A stretch of DNA of 64,000 bases from Bacteroidota bacterium (GTDB lineage: Bacteria > Bacteroidota > Bacteroidia > Chitinophagales > Chitinophagaceae), in NCBI GenBank assembly GCA_023422565.1, contig JAFAGR010000041.1, positions 1-64,000 on the forward strand. Reading direction: 5' to 3'. This document shows, one piece after another, positions 24,162 through 32,625 of this stretch. Position numbers and translations under genes: made by a program. A model generated the notes under the pieces. It did not search any database. It was not told where the DNA came from and saw only the letters and a list, made by a program, of their open reading frames with translations. How positions within the stretch are numbered: the first letter of the stretch is position 1; every line of letters starts with the position of its first letter.

Positions 24162-24503
24162 TCATTTTGCGAGGCCGGTCTTTTTCCAGTCTTTGAAAAG
24201 GTTGATAGTGCTGTCGCTCAACCTTGGCTTCTTTGCAGGCATAAATCCTTTTTCACCCGGGTGCATTTCAATTCTCCTGATTATTTCATCAATGTTGTAC
24301 ACTACATCTGTATAGTTTTCCAGTGGAGGTTTCTTTCCGCCTTTAGAGGGAAGATGGCAGGGCGCGCACGATGCGGCTACCACAGGCTGTATATTTTTTT
24401 CATACGAAACCGCATCGGCAGTCGACGCAACCTTTTTTGATGATGTGCAATAAGTGAGAGAGGCCACTGTAAATACAAATATCAAAACAAAATTCCTTTT
24501 CAT
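24162..24503 (-). CDS. cytochrome c-like lipoprotein
   Basis: 113 residues. N-terminus MKRNFVLIFVFTVASLTYC with a lipobox Cys, then CAPCH (one CxxCH heme-binding site) in VAASCAPCHLPSKGG, and the remaining class I features: a Met-containing loop (MHPGEKGFMPAKKP) and a terminal helix INLFKDWKKTGLA. Resembles the small c-type cytochromes anchored to the outer membrane or periplasm, taking part in electron transfer. Redox partner unknown. Confidence 0.8.
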   Translation of the reverse strand: MKRNFVLIFVFTVASLTYCTSSKKVASTADAVSYEKNIQPVVAASCAPCHLPSKGGKKPPLENYTDVVYNIDEIIRRIEMHPGEKGFMPAKKPRLSDSTINLFKDWKKTGLAK

Positions 24504-24562
24504 GTATTTAATTTAACCGGCCGAAAATATTGTTTTTCACCATGCTTTCCTAAATTTAAAGA

Positions 24563-25057
24563 GTGAAAACATTATACCTCGTAAGGCATGCTAAGAGCAG
24601 TTGGACAGATACTTCCGTTTCTGATTTCGACAGAAAGCTTAATGAGCGCGGTCTGCGCGATGCGCCGGAGATGGGAAAGCGGTTGCATAAAAGAGTGGGT
24701 GATGTTGATGCCTTTGTATCAAGCCCGGCAAAACGCGCAAAAAAAACATGCAAACTATTTTGCAAAGAATTTGGGGTTAGTGAATCAAAGATCATCTATA
24801 TCGATAGCCTCTACCTGGCCTCACCTCAAACCTTCGCCCAGGTTATCTCCTGGTTTGATGACTCAATAAAAAGCGTGGCCGTCTTTTCGCATAACCCCGG
24901 CATCACTGATTATGCAAACTCATTAAACCCTGAAGTGATCATTGATAATATGCCAACCTGCGCCATCTTCGCGGTGCAGGCTGACGTGAAACATTGGAAA
25001 GAGTTTGCAGATGCAGAGAAGAAATTTCTATTCTTCGACTATCCGAAAAGGTTATAG
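24563..25057 (+). CDS. sixA: SixA-like histidine phosphatase
   Basis: 164 residues from a GTG start. N-terminal MKTLYLVRHAKSSWTD carries the RHG-type motif (R-H-A) with the phosphorylated His, followed by DFDRKLNERGLRDAPEMGKR and later SPAKRAKKTC and FSHNPGI with a second catalytic His. SixA dephosphorylates phospho-His on signal-transduction proteins. In Bacteroidota it is usually a free-standing small phosphatase; substrate here unknown. Confidence 0.85.
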   Translation: MKTLYLVRHAKSSWTDTSVSDFDRKLNERGLRDAPEMGKRLHKRVGDVDAFVSSPAKRAKKTCKLFCKEFGVSESKIIYIDSLYLASPQTFAQVISWFDDSIKSVAVFSHNPGITDYANSLNPEVIIDNMPTCAIFAVQADVKHWKEFADAEKKFLFFDYPKRL

Positions 25058-25059
25058 TA

Positions 25060-25956
25060 CTACTTCTTTATAAAAGATTGCCGGTTGGAAAAATATACTC
25101 CCGAAAATATGAGCAGGCCTGCAATGATCTCTGCCACCGAAAGTTTCTCACCGATCACCAGCATTGCTATTACCGCAGCAAACGCGGGTTGCGAATAGAT
25201 ATAGCTCCCCGCTACTGAAGCTCCGAGCTTTTTGATGCCGTAGATGTTGAAAAGATAAGCGAAGAAAGTCCCTCCGATCACTATGAGGAACATTGCAGTC
25301 CAATCAACCGTTGCATAATTACTCCACGGAATTTCCGTGAACTCATTCCAGCCAAATGGAAGTATGAAAAATGTGCCGATGGTGAATATCATCCGCAGGA
25401 TCATTATTGGTGGGTACTTCGTCATCAGCGGTTTTACAAGAATAAAGTAGGCTGCATACGAAGCCGCGTTTATCACAACCAGTATGTCGCCCAACACAGG
25501 GTCTGTGGCTCCGCCTCCGCTGGTTCTGCTTCCGATCAAAATTGCAGCGCCTGTTATTCCGCACACGAGGCCCGTGATCTTGAATGAGGTCAGCCTTTCT
25601 TTCAGCAACCATGCAGCGGCCAGAATGATGATGATCGGCGTAACCAACATCAGCAGTGATGCATGAATGGGATAGGTAAGCTGCAACCCTTTCAAAAATA
25701 ACAACTGGTTGAGTGCTATTCCTGTGAACCCGCAAAGGATAAACCTTCCTGCATCCTCTTTTCTGATATAGCTCCGCTCTTTTTTAAAAGCGAACAATAT
25801 CCACAACATGATGGTGGTTATGCCCACGCGAACTACATTAAGTCCGAATGGCTTTACCAGATCATTATTCATCAAATGCTTAATTGCAGAAAAATTTATC
25901 GCGAAAAATAAATTGGTGGAAAGAAGGGCAAGGTGAGGCAGCAGTCGCTTGTGCAA
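25060..25956 (-). CDS. EamA-family transporter
   Basis: 298 residues from a TTG at 25956, about ten hydrophobic segments arranged as two EamA repeats (for example FAINFSAIKHLMNN near the start, FLIVIGGTFFAYLFNIYGIK, AFAAVIAMLVIGEKLSVAEI at the end). The GxALNQLLFLKGLQLT segment and the EKLS(V/A)xE motif are typical of drug/metabolite exporters. It probably exports an amino acid or other small metabolite, but the substrate cannot be read from sequence. Convergent with sixA (3 bp between stops). Confidence 0.8.
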   Translation of the reverse strand: MHKRLLPHLALLSTNLFFAINFSAIKHLMNNDLVKPFGLNVVRVGITTIMLWILFAFKKERSYIRKEDAGRFILCGFTGIALNQLLFLKGLQLTYPIHASLLMLVTPIIIILAAAWLLKERLTSFKITGLVCGITGAAILIGSRTSGGGATDPVLGDILVVINAASYAAYFILVKPLMTKYPPIMILRMIFTIGTFFILPFGWNEFTEIPWSNYATVDWTAMFLIVIGGTFFAYLFNIYGIKKLGASVAGSYIYSQPAFAAVIAMLVIGEKLSVAEIIAGLLIFSGVYFSNRQSFIKK

Positions 25957-26036
25957 TTAATGTAATTTTTGCAAATATCGTTTTTAGTCATCAGTCGGTA
26001 GGGCAAAGGCAAAATTCAAAAGTAAAAATTCAAAAA

Positions 26037-26300
26037 GTCCCGAAGGGACGACATACATATAACCGTATGCAAGCAAAGCGCAGCGTACGGACAAAGCGCC
26101 AGCGTACGAACCTAAGTCCCGAAGGGACGGCATACATATAACCGTATACAAGCAAAGCGCAGCGTACGGACGAAGGCGCGGCGAACAGAATCCAAGTCCC
26201 GAAGGGACGACATACATATAACCGTATGCACGCGCAGCGTAGCTTACGGAACAAAGCCCCGTAGGGGCGATGTAGCATCAAGCGCAGCGCAGCATACGAA
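26037..26300. repeat. array of ~80-bp GTCCCGAAGGGAC repeats
   Basis: Three near-identical units begin at 26037, 26116 and 26196 (period 79-80 bp): GTCCCGAAGGGAC, then CATACATATAACCGTAT and GCGCAGCGTACGGA. The GTCCC-GAA-GGGAC core is palindromic. A fourth, diverged unit has GCCCCGTAGGGGC at 26256. Some reading frames run through this array on the minus strand, but they are repeat artefacts. Repeats of this kind are widespread in this phylum (recall from family knowledge). Confidence 0.85.
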
Positions 26301-26329
26301 AAAAGGCTGCCCGTCGCCGGAACAGCCTT
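26297..26329 (-). terminator. terminator of recA
   Basis: Minus-strand reading: AAGGCTG-ttccggcgacggg-CAGCCTT followed by TTTTCG. Lies 32 bp past the recA stop. Confidence 0.7.
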
Positions 26330-26360
26330 ATACATACTAACCCATAACATCCAATAGTAA

Positions 26361-27362
26361 TCAACTCGCCTGTATCTCGCGAATCTTGGTGCGGATCTTT
26401 TCCTCAATTTCAGCAGCAAGTGCGGGGTTATCCACCAGCAATTGCTTCACCGCTTCACGGCCCTGCCCGAGTTTGTCTGCATTGTAGCTAAACCAACTTC
26501 CGCTTTTCTGCACAATACCCAGTTCAACACCCATGTCAATTATCTCGCCCACTTTTGAAATTCCTTCGCCATAAATAATATCAAACTCGGCCTGGCGGAA
26601 GGGCGGCGCTACCTTGTTCTTTACCACTTTCACTTTGATGTGGTTACCGATCACTTCATCGCCGTCTTTCAACTGTGCAACGCGGCGGATATCCAACCTT
26701 ACAGAAGAATAAAACTTAAGCGCATTACCGCCCGTGGTTGTTTCGGGGTTCCCGAACATCACGCCGATCTTCTCCCTCAACTGGTTGATGAATATGCAGC
26801 ATGAATTTGTTTTCGAAATGGTTGCCGTAAGCTTTCTCAAGGCCTGGCTCATTAACCTTGCCTGCAAGCCCATCTTGCTGTCGCCCATCTCGCCCTCAAG
26901 CTCCCCTTTAGGTACGAGCGCCGCCACAGAATCTATCACCACCACATCCAGCGCTCCGGAAAGGATCAAACGATCGGCAATTTCAAGCGCCTGCTCGCCA
27001 TAATCCGGTTGCGAAATAAGAAGATTATCTATATCAACCCCAAGCCTTTGTGCATAGTTACTATCGAAGGCGTGCTCCGCATCAATGAATGCGCACATTC
27101 CGCCTTTCTTTTGCGCCTCGGCAATCACATGTATTGCAAGGGTTGTTTTACCCGAAGATTCCGGTCCATAAATTTCCACCACTCTTCCCTTCGGGAGGCC
27201 GCCGATGCCCAGCGCCACATCCAAACCGATGGAACCCGTTGAAATTACTTCCTGTTCTATATGCCCTCTTTCGTTCATCATCATCACCGACCCTTTACCA
27301 AAATCCTTATCGATCTTGTCCATGGTCAGCTTCAAAGCCTTTAATTTTTCTGCGTTGCTCAT
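26361..27362 (-). CDS. recA: RecA recombinase
   Basis: 333 residues. Walker A GPESSGKTTL, the Walker B and neighbouring motifs (VVVIDSVAALVPKGE; FINQLREKIGVMFGNPETTTG with the L2 loop), and the C-terminal domain. Full length for the family. Catalyses strand exchange in recombination repair and co-protease activity in the SOS response. No recognisable LexA box near the start was sought in depth. A separate recX lies at 50.7 kb, not next to recA. Confidence 0.95.
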   Translation of the reverse strand: MSNAEKLKALKLTMDKIDKDFGKGSVMMMNERGHIEQEVISTGSIGLDVALGIGGLPKGRVVEIYGPESSGKTTLAIHVIAEAQKKGGMCAFIDAEHAFDSNYAQRLGVDIDNLLISQPDYGEQALEIADRLILSGALDVVVIDSVAALVPKGELEGEMGDSKMGLQARLMSQALRKLTATISKTNSCCIFINQLREKIGVMFGNPETTTGGNALKFYSSVRLDIRRVAQLKDGDEVIGNHIKVKVVKNKVAPPFRQAEFDIIYGEGISKVGEIIDMGVELGIVQKSGSWFSYNADKLGQGREAVKQLLVDNPALAAEIEEKIRTKIREIQAS

Positions 27363-27414
27363 TGTTTCTGTTTTAAGTGATGTATCTGTTTGCGTGTAAA
27401 ATTAAATGTAGGGT

Positions 27415-27422
27415 CAAATGTA
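27415..27422 (-). promoter_or_regulatory. -7 element (TACATTTG) before recA
   Basis: Minus-strand TACATTTG (TAnnTTTG), 52 nt upstream of the recA start. The -33 element is not clear. Confidence 0.35.
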
Positions 27423-27606
27423 AAACATAAAATTTAATAACACTAATTTATTTAGTATTTTAATGACAATTTTTTTAGCGTAAATAATCCCGGCGGATAT
27501 TCACCGGGATTTTAGGGTACGGATCAAAAACGGTGAACATAAGCACAAGGTGCGCATTTCTTTTATTCAGGTCAATACCTTAAATGGGGGTAAAAGGGGG
27601 AAGGGG

Positions 27607-27665
27607 ATGTACGATGTACGATTTACGATTTACGATGTACGATGTAGGATTTACGATGTACGATT
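27607..27665. repeat. degenerate TACGATxT tandem repeats
   Basis: A stretch of imperfect repeats of TACGATGTACGATTT and TACGATT/TACGATG units, continuous for ~55 bp, in the recA-can intergenic region. The remainder of 27363-27804 holds no gene. Similar tracts are common between genes in this phylum. Confidence 0.6.
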
Positions 27666-27705
27666 GTTTTGGATCAAATAATACCAAAGTTTGATACTAT
27701 ATAAA

Positions 27706-27738
27706 AGAGCCCACGATTGAAACCGTGGGCTTTATTAT
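27706..27738 (-). terminator. bidirectional-type terminator of the can operon
   Basis: AGCCCACG-attgaaac-CGTGGGCT (27708-27715 / 27724-27731), with T runs on both sides; on the minus strand it lies 67-75 bp past the can stop. Confidence 0.75.
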
Positions 27739-27804
27739 TACAGAGATGTAATGTGCAACAACTGTCGTTCAACTACAAACCAGGAACTACCAACTAAAAA
27801 CTAG

Positions 27805-28440
27805 TTATTGTGGATTTTCGTACATATACAGATCATCTACAACCGAGCCGGCAGCCATTTCGCACACGGGATTAATAATTCCGTTCTTCAATCCATAAAC
27901 CCAGCCATGAAGGTGCGGGCCCTTCCTCGTTTTCCACGCCTTTTGAATTATCGAGGTCTTCGCGAGGTTCATCACTTGTTCCTTAACGCTAATTTCGGTA
28001 AGCAGGTCTGCGCGCTTTTCCTCGTCTTGCACAGCATCCACTTCAGTGCGGTACTTGCTGTACGTATCCTTAATATTTTTCAGCCAATGGCTGATGATGC
28101 CGAGATGGTTTCGCGTCATCGCCGCCTTTATACCGCCGCAACCATAATGGCCGCAAACGATCACGTGCTTTACCTGGAGGACTTCCACGGCATATTGCAA
28201 AACGCTTAGCATATTGATGTCGGAGTTCACCACAAGGTTGGCAATGTTCCGGTGAACGAAAATTTCTCCCGGATCGGTACCGGTGATCTTATCGGCCGGA
28301 ACCCTGCTGTCGCTGCATCCTATCCACAAAAACTCCGGCGCCTGCTGGGCTGCGAGACGTGTGAAAAAATCAGGATCAATTATTTTTTGTTCTTCTGCCC
28401 AGGCCTTATTGGCCAGCAATAACTTTTCGTACGCGTGCAT
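27805..28440 (-). CDS. can: beta-carbonic anhydrase
   Basis: 211 residues. Signatures: IGCSDSRVPADKI with the first zinc Cys and Asp/Arg pair, PGEIFVHRNIANL, then VIVCGHYGCGGIKAA with zinc His and Cys. This is a complete beta-class set and suggests an active enzyme converting CO2 and bicarbonate. It follows the SulP transporter by 23 bp on the same strand, a known combination for bicarbonate supply. Confidence 0.9.
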   Translation of the reverse strand: MHAYEKLLLANKAWAEEQKIIDPDFFTRLAAQQAPEFLWIGCSDSRVPADKITGTDPGEIFVHRNIANLVVNSDINMLSVLQYAVEVLQVKHVIVCGHYGCGGIKAAMTRNHLGIISHWLKNIKDTYSKYRTEVDAVQDEEKRADLLTEISVKEQVMNLAKTSIIQKAWKTRKGPHLHGWVYGLKNGIINPVCEMAAGSVVDDLYMYENPQ

Positions 28441-28463
28441 ATTTTTTAATTTTTCTAATTTTT

Positions 28464-30035
28464 TTAATGAGCGATGTCGTCATACTGAACAACACCATTT
28501 TTACTGATTTCATTTTTTTGCCAAAGGCGGGTAGACACATTGTAGAAACTGCCATTAACCTTTACCGTTATGTTCCGGTAACCGGCCTGTTCCCTGAATT
28601 CATTGATGGTATCGGTAATATCCAGGTCAACAAATTCAGCGCGAGATACATCGATCACTACCTTACTGTTGTCGGGTATTTCAGCGAGTTTTTTCTTAAG
28701 AATGGGCTTGCTGAAAAATGAAATGTCTTTACGCAGCCTGAGCATGTAATTATTTCTGTCTTGCACCATATAAATTGATGAGCGAAAATTATCCCTGATG
28801 ATGTAGAACACCGCGAGCACAAGGCCGATCATTACCCCTGTTAAAAGATCGGTAAGTACAATGCTGCTCAAAGTAACAACAAATGGCATGAACTGGTGCC
28901 AGCCTTTTTTGTAATACTCTTTGAATAATGAAACCTTTGCGAGCTTGTACCCGGTATAGATCAACACCGCGGCAAGTGCAGCTTTAGGGATCATATTTAA
29001 TACCGTGGGAAGAAATAAAATGCTTACCAGAATAAGTGAACCATGAATGATGGTGCTCATCTTTGATTTCGCACCGGCATTAATATTCGCACTGCTTCTC
29101 ACAATTACACTGGTTAGCGGGAGGCCTCCTAAAAGTCCGCTTACAATATTTCCGGATCCCTGAGCCATTAGTTCACGGTTATTTGGTGTGGCGCGTTTTT
29201 CAGGATCGATCTTGTCAACCGCTTCAATGGCCAGTAAGGTTTCTAATGAAGCTACCAGCGCAAGAGTAAAAGCGGTGATCCACACGTCAGGGTTATTCAG
29301 AAATTGCCAGTTGGGGAAGGTGAGCAGCCCTACAAACTCCGGCAAACTGTCTGCTACCGGAAGATTTACAAGGTGATTGGTTGATAAGCCTCCTCCTGCC
29401 TGTACCAACAACACTCCCACCAAAACTACCACCAACGGCCCGTTCAAAATCTGGAACACCTTTTTACTTTTCATCCATTTTGTGTCGAAAAGGATCATCA
29501 AGGCAAGGCCGGCCACACCGATGATCATGGCTATGGGCGTAATGTGTCGGATAGCTTCTGACAGCGAACTAAATACACTTCCCGAACCGGCGCCCGCTGC
29601 TGATCCTTCAGGGCCCACATCATAACCCACCAGGTAAGGAAGCTGTTTGATGATAAGTATAATTCCGATACCGGCAAGCATTCCCTTGATCACACTGTTG
29701 GGTATGTAATCTCCAATGATACCCAATTTCAGCGCGCCCATAATTATTTGCAACACGCCTGAAATGACCACCGCCAGAAAAAATGCTTCGATCGCCGGAA
29801 GCTTAAGTACCGCCGCGGCAACTATTGCTGTAAGCCCCGCCGCCGGACCGCTCACACTCAACTGGCTGCCGCTTAGTGCACCCACTAAAATTCCGCCGAC
29901 AATACCCGCCACTATACCGCTTAATTCATTAACACCACTGGCCACCGCAACCCCAAGGCACAATGGAATTGCCACCAAAAAAACCACTATCCCCGACGAG
30001 AAGTCGGAGGACAGGTTCCTCAATATATTTTTCAT
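28464..30035 (-). CDS. SulP-family anion (probably bicarbonate) transporter with STAS domain
   Basis: 523 residues: about twelve hydrophobic segments (VFLVAIPLCLGVAVASGVNE near the start), SLVASLETLLAIEAVDKIDP (SulP core), and a C-terminal STAS domain (~420-523; SKVVIDVSRAEFVDLDITDT). SulP carriers exchange sulfate, bicarbonate or related anions. The carbonic anhydrase gene 23 bp behind it suggests bicarbonate uptake linked to CO2 hydration. Substrate assignment rests on this context only. Confidence 0.85.
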   Translation of the reverse strand: MKNILRNLSSDFSSGIVVFLVAIPLCLGVAVASGVNELSGIVAGIVGGILVGALSGSQLSVSGPAAGLTAIVAAAVLKLPAIEAFFLAVVISGVLQIIMGALKLGIIGDYIPNSVIKGMLAGIGIILIIKQLPYLVGYDVGPEGSAAGAGSGSVFSSLSEAIRHITPIAMIIGVAGLALMILFDTKWMKSKKVFQILNGPLVVVLVGVLLVQAGGGLSTNHLVNLPVADSLPEFVGLLTFPNWQFLNNPDVWITAFTLALVASLETLLAIEAVDKIDPEKRATPNNRELMAQGSGNIVSGLLGGLPLTSVIVRSSANINAGAKSKMSTIIHGSLILVSILFLPTVLNMIPKAALAAVLIYTGYKLAKVSLFKEYYKKGWHQFMPFVVTLSSIVLTDLLTGVMIGLVLAVFYIIRDNFRSSIYMVQDRNNYMLRLRKDISFFSKPILKKKLAEIPDNSKVVIDVSRAEFVDLDITDTINEFREQAGYRNITVKVNGSFYNVSTRLWQKNEISKNGVVQYDDIAH

Positions 30036-30170
30036 AAAGCTTACTATTTGAATTACTGCATGATCGCATCACACACCACCGTATAGCATTGGATATGTTG
30101 CCTTATGAGCGGCAACGAAGGCCGGGCCACGGTTTCAGTGTTGCGTAAAAAAATGATTAACTGAAGATGA

Positions 30171-30524
30171 TCAGCAGAATCGGGGAGGATAGTAAATTTC
30201 ACGGCCGGGAGGAAGGGGAAGTTTTTCGGCCCTGTGAATTTTATGAAGTGAAAGGCTATTGATAAGTTTCAATGAGGTAACATCGTGATCGTGGAGGTAT
30301 TCTTCCTGGATAGAAGTTGGCGCTTTTGTTTCACCCGATTTCTCTTCCGTAGGCGTAGGTGGAGCTTTCTGCTCCCGGTCTCGCTGGTCGATTGAGGATA
30401 AAGTTTCAGAAGGATACACCACAAAATTTGCACCCGTGAGCAGCAACAGGCAGGCGCACATAAGCGCTGCAGAGGTAAACTGCAGAAGCTTTTGATATAT
30501 GCTTTTTGTATCTGTCGCTTTCAT
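30171..30524 (-). CDS. small membrane-anchored hypothetical protein
   Basis: 117 residues. One hydrophobic segment (~14-34, LLQFTSAALMCACLLLLTGANF) then a long polar tail rich in Lys, Pro and Glu (REQKAPPTPTEEKSGETKAP) and an aromatic C-terminus (PPGREIYYPPRFC). Possibly an N-terminally anchored envelope protein. No family recognised; composition argues for a disordered tail. It sits apart from neighbours (136 bp from the SulP start, 75 bp from the methyltransferase end). Confidence 0.45.
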   Translation of the reverse strand: MKATDTKSIYQKLLQFTSAALMCACLLLLTGANFVVYPSETLSSIDQRDREQKAPPTPTEEKSGETKAPTSIQEEYLHDHDVTSLKLINSLSLHKIHRAEKLPLPPGREIYYPPRFC

Positions 30525-30598
30525 TGAGATGCAAAAATAAACAATTTTAATTTGGAAATTTGATGATTTGACAATTTGGTGATTCGATAATTAGCTTT

Positions 30599-31747
30599 TT
30601 AGCGCTTACTCTCCATTTCGGCAATTTTCTTCTGTGCATTCTTATTACCCGGATCAAGTAACAGCGATCGATTATAATTTTCAATTGATAAGGCAAAATT
30701 TCCGTTGAGCATAAAGGCTTCTGCCAGGCTATCGTATACGTTAGCAGAAGCAGGAAAAAATGCGACGTTAGCCCTAAACACGTTAATGGCTTCTTTCGTT
30801 TTATTATCTTCCAACAGATCATAACCCAGTTGATTGAGATACTGTTCTGTTTTGGGATACAGTTTTATAATGTCATTTATATAAGGCTGAACTTTTTTTA
30901 TCACCTCATTAGATAAGGCAGAATCTAGCCGAACAGATTTGTGGTGGAATTTATCCAACTCCCGGATCGGCTCACTCACCTTCGTTCTTCCGGCATCATA
31001 CTCTTTAGCCTTTGCCTCATTTAATTCGAATGACAGGAAATTTCTTGGCGAGTTTTCGGGCATCATCATTCCTGTTAGAAAAAACCCGTTTTCAGAAAAG
31101 TATTCGATCACTTTCGAGGCTGCATAAGCCTCTATCCTGCAACCCGGGTGTTTCACCTTTTTAAAATCAGTGCTCATTGGCTCTCCGACAATAACCTGCC
31201 CGCCGGGTTTCAATTTGGTGGCTATATCCCTGAGCATTTTGTTTATAGCAGTGAACTCATGAAAGGTGTTGTTTATTATGATCCTGTCGAACGTGTTATC
31301 GGGTAAATTCGTTTTTGATTTAGTGCCAATCACCAGTTTGAACTGATTGGTTTGAGGAGTGCTTCTCAGCGAAGAGAAATGCGAAACCACTTTGCCAAGC
31401 TGATCTTCGTTCAGGTACACCGTATCGATATCCTGCACATAATAAGTAACACTGTCCGTCATCACAGAAAACACGCCTTCCAGCCAACCGCTGGCTGCGC
31501 CTACGTCTGCAACCGTTTGACCATTCTGAATGCCATAAATCTCCATCAATGACCTGTAACCCTCACTCTCTTCCCGGTTAAATGCAAAACCATATTTAAA
31601 AAGCCGGCCAGGATGAATACTGATTGTGGCTGCAGAATCTTTGTTGTTGTAACGCGGCTTTGAAAACCTTTGAGAAAAACAATTTTCATTCAGTAAACAA
31701 AGGAACAGCGAAAGAGATAGGAAGGAAAGGGTAGGTTTGATCATCAT
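30599..31747 (-). CDS. exported methyltransferase-TPR protein
   Basis: 382 residues from the ATG at 31747 (an in-frame upstream start would add a polar extension before the signal peptide). N-terminal signal-type segment MMIKPTLSFLSLSLFLCLLN with a cleavage-like ENCFSQ. A class I SAM-binding fold follows: VADVGAASGWLEGVFSV (G-x-G-like motif I), YVQDIDTVYLNE, and TFDRIIINNTFHEF, with a LKPGGQVIVGEPM loop. The last ~120 residues contain TPR-type repeats (LGYDLLEDNKTKEAINVFRA; ANVYDSLAEAFMLNGNFAL). A methyltransferase fold with an export signal is uncommon; SAM is not normally present in the periplasm. Function unknown. Confidence 0.6.
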   Translation of the reverse strand: MMIKPTLSFLSLSLFLCLLNENCFSQRFSKPRYNNKDSAATISIHPGRLFKYGFAFNREESEGYRSLMEIYGIQNGQTVADVGAASGWLEGVFSVMTDSVTYYVQDIDTVYLNEDQLGKVVSHFSSLRSTPQTNQFKLVIGTKSKTNLPDNTFDRIIINNTFHEFTAINKMLRDIATKLKPGGQVIVGEPMSTDFKKVKHPGCRIEAYAASKVIEYFSENGFFLTGMMMPENSPRNFLSFELNEAKAKEYDAGRTKVSEPIRELDKFHHKSVRLDSALSNEVIKKVQPYINDIIKLYPKTEQYLNQLGYDLLEDNKTKEAINVFRANVAFFPASANVYDSLAEAFMLNGNFALSIENYNRSLLLDPGNKNAQKKIAEMESKR

Positions 31748-31821
31748 TAAAAATAAGGAAGTGAATGTGGAGCGAAAATTAGTGCGTCTCCAAAACTCCG
31801 TCACCACGATTGCGTACCGCA

Positions 31822-32577
31822 TTAAATATTCAAACCGCCGCAAACGCTTATGGTCTGCCCTGTAACATAACTGCCCATATCCGATGCGAGGAATAGGGCT
31901 GTGTTGGCGATATCCTCTGTTGTTGCAAACCGTCCTAATGGAATGCCAGCCTTATATTTTTCTCCGGCCTCGCCTTCTTTTAAATAAGCGGTCATGTCAG
32001 TTTCTACAAATCCGGGCGCTATCGCATTGCAGCGGATGTTGCGGCTGCCAAGTTCTTTTGCAATACTTTTTGTAAAGCCAATGATGCCCGCTTTACTGGC
32101 TGCATAGCTGCTTTGGCCGGCATTTCCCATTTCGCCGATCACGCTGCTCATATTTATTATGCTGCCGCTTTTTGCTTTCATCATTGGCCTGATCACATGT
32201 TTAGTCATATTGAAGACGCTTTTCAAATTCACCTGCATCACTTCATCCCATTGCTCAGGCGTCATGCGCAGTATCAGGTTATCCTTTGAAATTCCTGCAT
32301 TGTTCACGCAAACGTCAACTCCTCCAAATGTCTTCACCACATCATTAACCAAAGATTCGCATGCTGCAAAATCGGCCGCATTGTTTTGAAAGGAAAGTAC
32401 CTGCACGCCGTGAAGTTTCACTTTATCTTCCAATGCACGCGCTCTTTCTGCACTGCTGTCGCTCACATAGGTAAACACCACGTTAGCCCCGTGCTCGGCA
32501 AACTTCAGCACAATTCCTTCGCCGATGCCGCGCGCCGCACCCGTTACAATTGCAGTTTTTCCGGTTAATAATTTCAT
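31822..32577 (-). CDS. fabG: 3-oxoacyl-ACP reductase FabG
   Basis: 251 residues, short-chain dehydrogenase. Motifs: TGAARGIGEGI (cofactor), NNAGISKDNLILRMT, SSVIGEMGNAGQSSYAASKA with Ser-Tyr-Lys (Y and K in YAASK), and APGFVETDMT. The LRMTPEQWDEVMQVNLKSVF segment is characteristic of FabG. Reduces beta-ketoacyl-ACP in fatty acid synthesis with NADPH. It follows the GH3-family gene on the same strand (48 bp gap) and precedes the exported methyltransferase gene. Confidence 0.9.
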   Translation of the reverse strand: MKLLTGKTAIVTGAARGIGEGIVLKFAEHGANVVFTYVSDSSAERARALEDKVKLHGVQVLSFQNNAADFAACESLVNDVVKTFGGVDVCVNNAGISKDNLILRMTPEQWDEVMQVNLKSVFNMTKHVIRPMMKAKSGSIINMSSVIGEMGNAGQSSYAASKAGIIGFTKSIAKELGSRNIRCNAIAPGFVETDMTAYLKEGEAGEKYKAGIPLGRFATTEDIANTALFLASDMGSYVTGQTISVCGGLNI

Positions 32578-32625
32578 GTTGGTTATTTTATAAGATTTGC
32601 GCGAAAATAAGGAGGGAATTGCTTC

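Noticed and set aside
26037..26300. A CRISPR array
   Set aside because: Units are 80 bp with near-identical content and no unique spacers of 25-40 bp between short repeats.
26030..26419. Minus-strand frames through the 80-bp repeats
   Set aside because: They translate the repeat array, overlap the recA stop region and have no protein-like composition.
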